Source of the DNA: Montifringilla adamsi
Lineage: Eukaryota; Chordata; Aves; Passeriformes; Passeridae
DNA: 64,000 nucleotides
NCBI GenBank assembly: GCA_017590115.1
Contig: JAGGNK010006335.1
Span: 1-64,000, forward strand
Reading direction: 5' to 3'
In this document: one piece after another, positions 62,001-64,000 of the stretch
Layout of the letters: the number at the start of each line of letters is the position of its first letter
Position numbering within the stretch: position 1 is the first letter of the stretch
Program-made: the position numbers and the translations under genes
Notes under the pieces: generated by a model
The model's input: only the letters and a program-made list of their open reading frames with translations
Told to the model about the DNA's origin: nothing
Database searches by the model: none

Positions 62001-64000
62001 CAGGAGATTGACTGGTACATTTAAGCATACAAACTGGACAAGAAGAAGGTTATATGAGGAGAGTTCCTGCATCTTATAGCTGAATACCAAATGGTGAAGG
62101 TGGCCAAAAGTTGAGTGTCTCACTTGGTTACAAGGGGCTCCATCATCTTCAGCCAGTCCATTGTCACCCTTCTAATGACAACTAGCTGGCAAGCTCCTGG
62201 GTTATCCTCAGATTAGTGGCTCAGGAGCATTGGGTTCACACACAGGCACAGTTCTGATATCCAGCTGCACTATGGTAGATGTGTGGGTGGATGGATTGAT
62301 TTGTTTTATCTTGAAAAAATGCAAGGCCTGGATCTCAGGCTTACTTAGAAAATATCCATACCCCATATTCAAGACAGAGCTCTTGAGAAGCTTCTCGTTA
62401 TCTCCAACATGATACTTTTTGTGGGCTACATACTTTTTACCCTCTTTTTCATGTGGACCTTCAGGTTACAAAACAAATTCTATTACTGCCTATAGCAGAG
62501 TATTGTGAGCACTGTGGGCAGACATAGACACAGACTGTGGGAATTAATTGGTTTACACAAGGGCTGGTGTTGAAAATGCAGCAGCAGGCTTAGCTGAAAT
62601 CTGCTGCTCCACTGTCTCACAACACCTGCTCTCTTTCTAGTAGAAAGCAGCAGGAATGGGGCTTTGCACATAGAAAAAAATCACTTTGGGGTTTGTAAAA
62701 GTATACTCTACTGCCAAGACAAGACTACTTTAAATTATTTGCACCAGAAGACAGATCAACAATTCCTAAGAGAAGTTTTACCCTGACATCAGAAATTAAA
62801 TTTCAAAACACTCTCTTCCTGAAGACTAAAGTCAGCTTTTGTAAACCAAAAGACATCACACAGTAACAGTCCACATACAGTGCATGCAAAAAAGGAAAGC
62901 ATATGGTTTTTACCCAGTCTCTGGGTAATTTCTGATATATAGCTTTCAAGTGAAAGTTGAGTATTAAGCACAATTGCTGGCTAGTGGTGAGAAACCAAAT
63001 GCAGGAGTCTTAGTCAAGAAACATAATTGCTCATTTGTTCTGACCCAGCAGTACTACTGAGCAAAAACCTGTAGGTCACGTGTTCTGCTTGCCAGGGGAC
63101 CGTGAATTAGGGCTCTGCAAAACTTTGCTTGCATTGGTAAATTTTCTTCAAACAAGTTTGCTGGTTTGTAATTTGCTGTCATTTGCAAGGCTTCAGGAAA
63201 TGAAAACTTACTAGGCTACAGATTTGAGTAAAGCGGAAGCTTAAAAGAAGGCAGAAAGCATAATGTGTTGGCTTACTGCAGGGCAGGCTAAGTACCTTGT
63301 TCTGGATGAAGGTAAATAAATGGATCTGAAAGGCACCAAGAAAATAATGAACACCAGTGCAGCAGATATTATGAGAGGATGCAAGAGCTAGACAAGGGGA
63401 GAAAAAAGCAAACGTATATTGGCATACATTTCAACTCATTTGGCTTCAACAGATTACTTTTCAAGCAGGCTATGATCTCCACAGCACAGGAAGACCAGGT
63501 CCCCATGAGCACTGCTGATAAGAACTGTGGTGACACAGTTTGCAGACATAACATGAGAGAGGCTGTAAGGATCTCCCATACTAACCCATCATGTGTTTCT
63601 GCTCCCTGCAGAGCCTCACACAGATGCTGCTCCAATGGGGACCCTTTCCTCACTAGTCTTTGAACAACACTTTGTGAGATAAAACCTGAAGGCACCAGAA
63701 GGATGAGGATTTCTGCAAAGAAAATGAAAGGTGCCATGTCCTTTCCCAAAGTAGTGACAAACTGAATAGCCCAGAGTGAGGAGAAATCAGTGTGATACAT
63801 GTTTGGTAAGTGAAATACCTAACAGACTAAAAATTTTCTTTAAGATGCTGCAAAACATAGTATCTGCAAAGCATAAGAATTTCATACACATCTGAGTTTC
63901 AGCCCAGCTCTTCACTCTCAAAATCTCCTTAAAATGATAAAATTTGGCATGCTGAGAGAAAACCTGTTTAAAAAACACACCTTGCAAATCCCTATTCTTT
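59055..64000. other. No gene seen
   Basis: Two longer frames, 60852-61364 plus (170 codons, ATG) and 63369-63800 minus (143 codons, ATG), show no domain or family resemblance and are within what chance gives in 64 kb. Confidence 0.5.

Noticed and set aside
63369..63800. 143-codon frame as a gene
   Set aside because: No recognisable motif, no neighbouring exons, and length compatible with chance.

Overview
The window looks like a gene-poor, AT-rich stretch of a bird chromosome, most likely from a songbird. The evidence is several 3'-anchored CR1 LINE fragments, some ending in the ATTCTgTGATTCTgTG-type tail, and solo long terminal repeats (LTRs) resembling families I remember from passerine genomes. 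No bacterial-style gene packing, operon, CRISPR array, rRNA or tRNA is visible. Family names are from memory and were not checked against a repeat library.

Only one convincing protein-coding gene is visible: an intact, uninterrupted tetraspanin reading frame on the minus strand at 29688-30506 (272 residues from the first ATG). It has four membrane segments and a large extracellular loop with the CCG and PESCC signatures. Most vertebrate tetraspanin genes are split into several exons, so a single uninterrupted frame suggests a retrogene or an intronless paralog. A short upstream reading frame overlaps its start, and an A-tract with an ATTAAA signal lies about 70 bases past its stop.

Layout. 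1-7.5 kb: unique-looking AT-rich DNA with A-tracts, a TA/GTGTGG microsatellite and one CR1 relic near 2.9 kb. 7.5-9.4 kb: two CR1 fragments in opposite orientation with 3' tails pointing outward. 9.4-18 kb: no gene; a homeodomain/CAAGTG palindrome near 12.7 kb lies in a possible conserved non-coding element. 18.1 kb: a 53-bp micro-element made only of the two ends of an LTR, flanked by TTATA direct repeats. 21.3-21.8 kb: an LTR. 29.6-30.6 kb: the tetraspanin. 33.3 kb and 46.6-47.1 kb: CR1 relics. 42.36-42.78 kb: a solo LTR containing a (GAATA)12 array. 49.1-49.4 kb: an LTR-like fragment. 52.9 kb: a TTCC array. 57.5 kb: a CR1 relic followed directly by a 1362-bp solo LTR with AAAGG direct repeats. 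59-64 kb: nothing recognisable.

The most interesting observation is the relation between the 1362-bp LTR at 57.7-59.0 kb and the 53-bp element at 18.1 kb. The small one is the first 38 and last 15 bases of the large one, joined, and it has its own target-site duplication and 14-base inverted ends. It is either an internally deleted insertion or a member of a MITE-like miniature derivative family.
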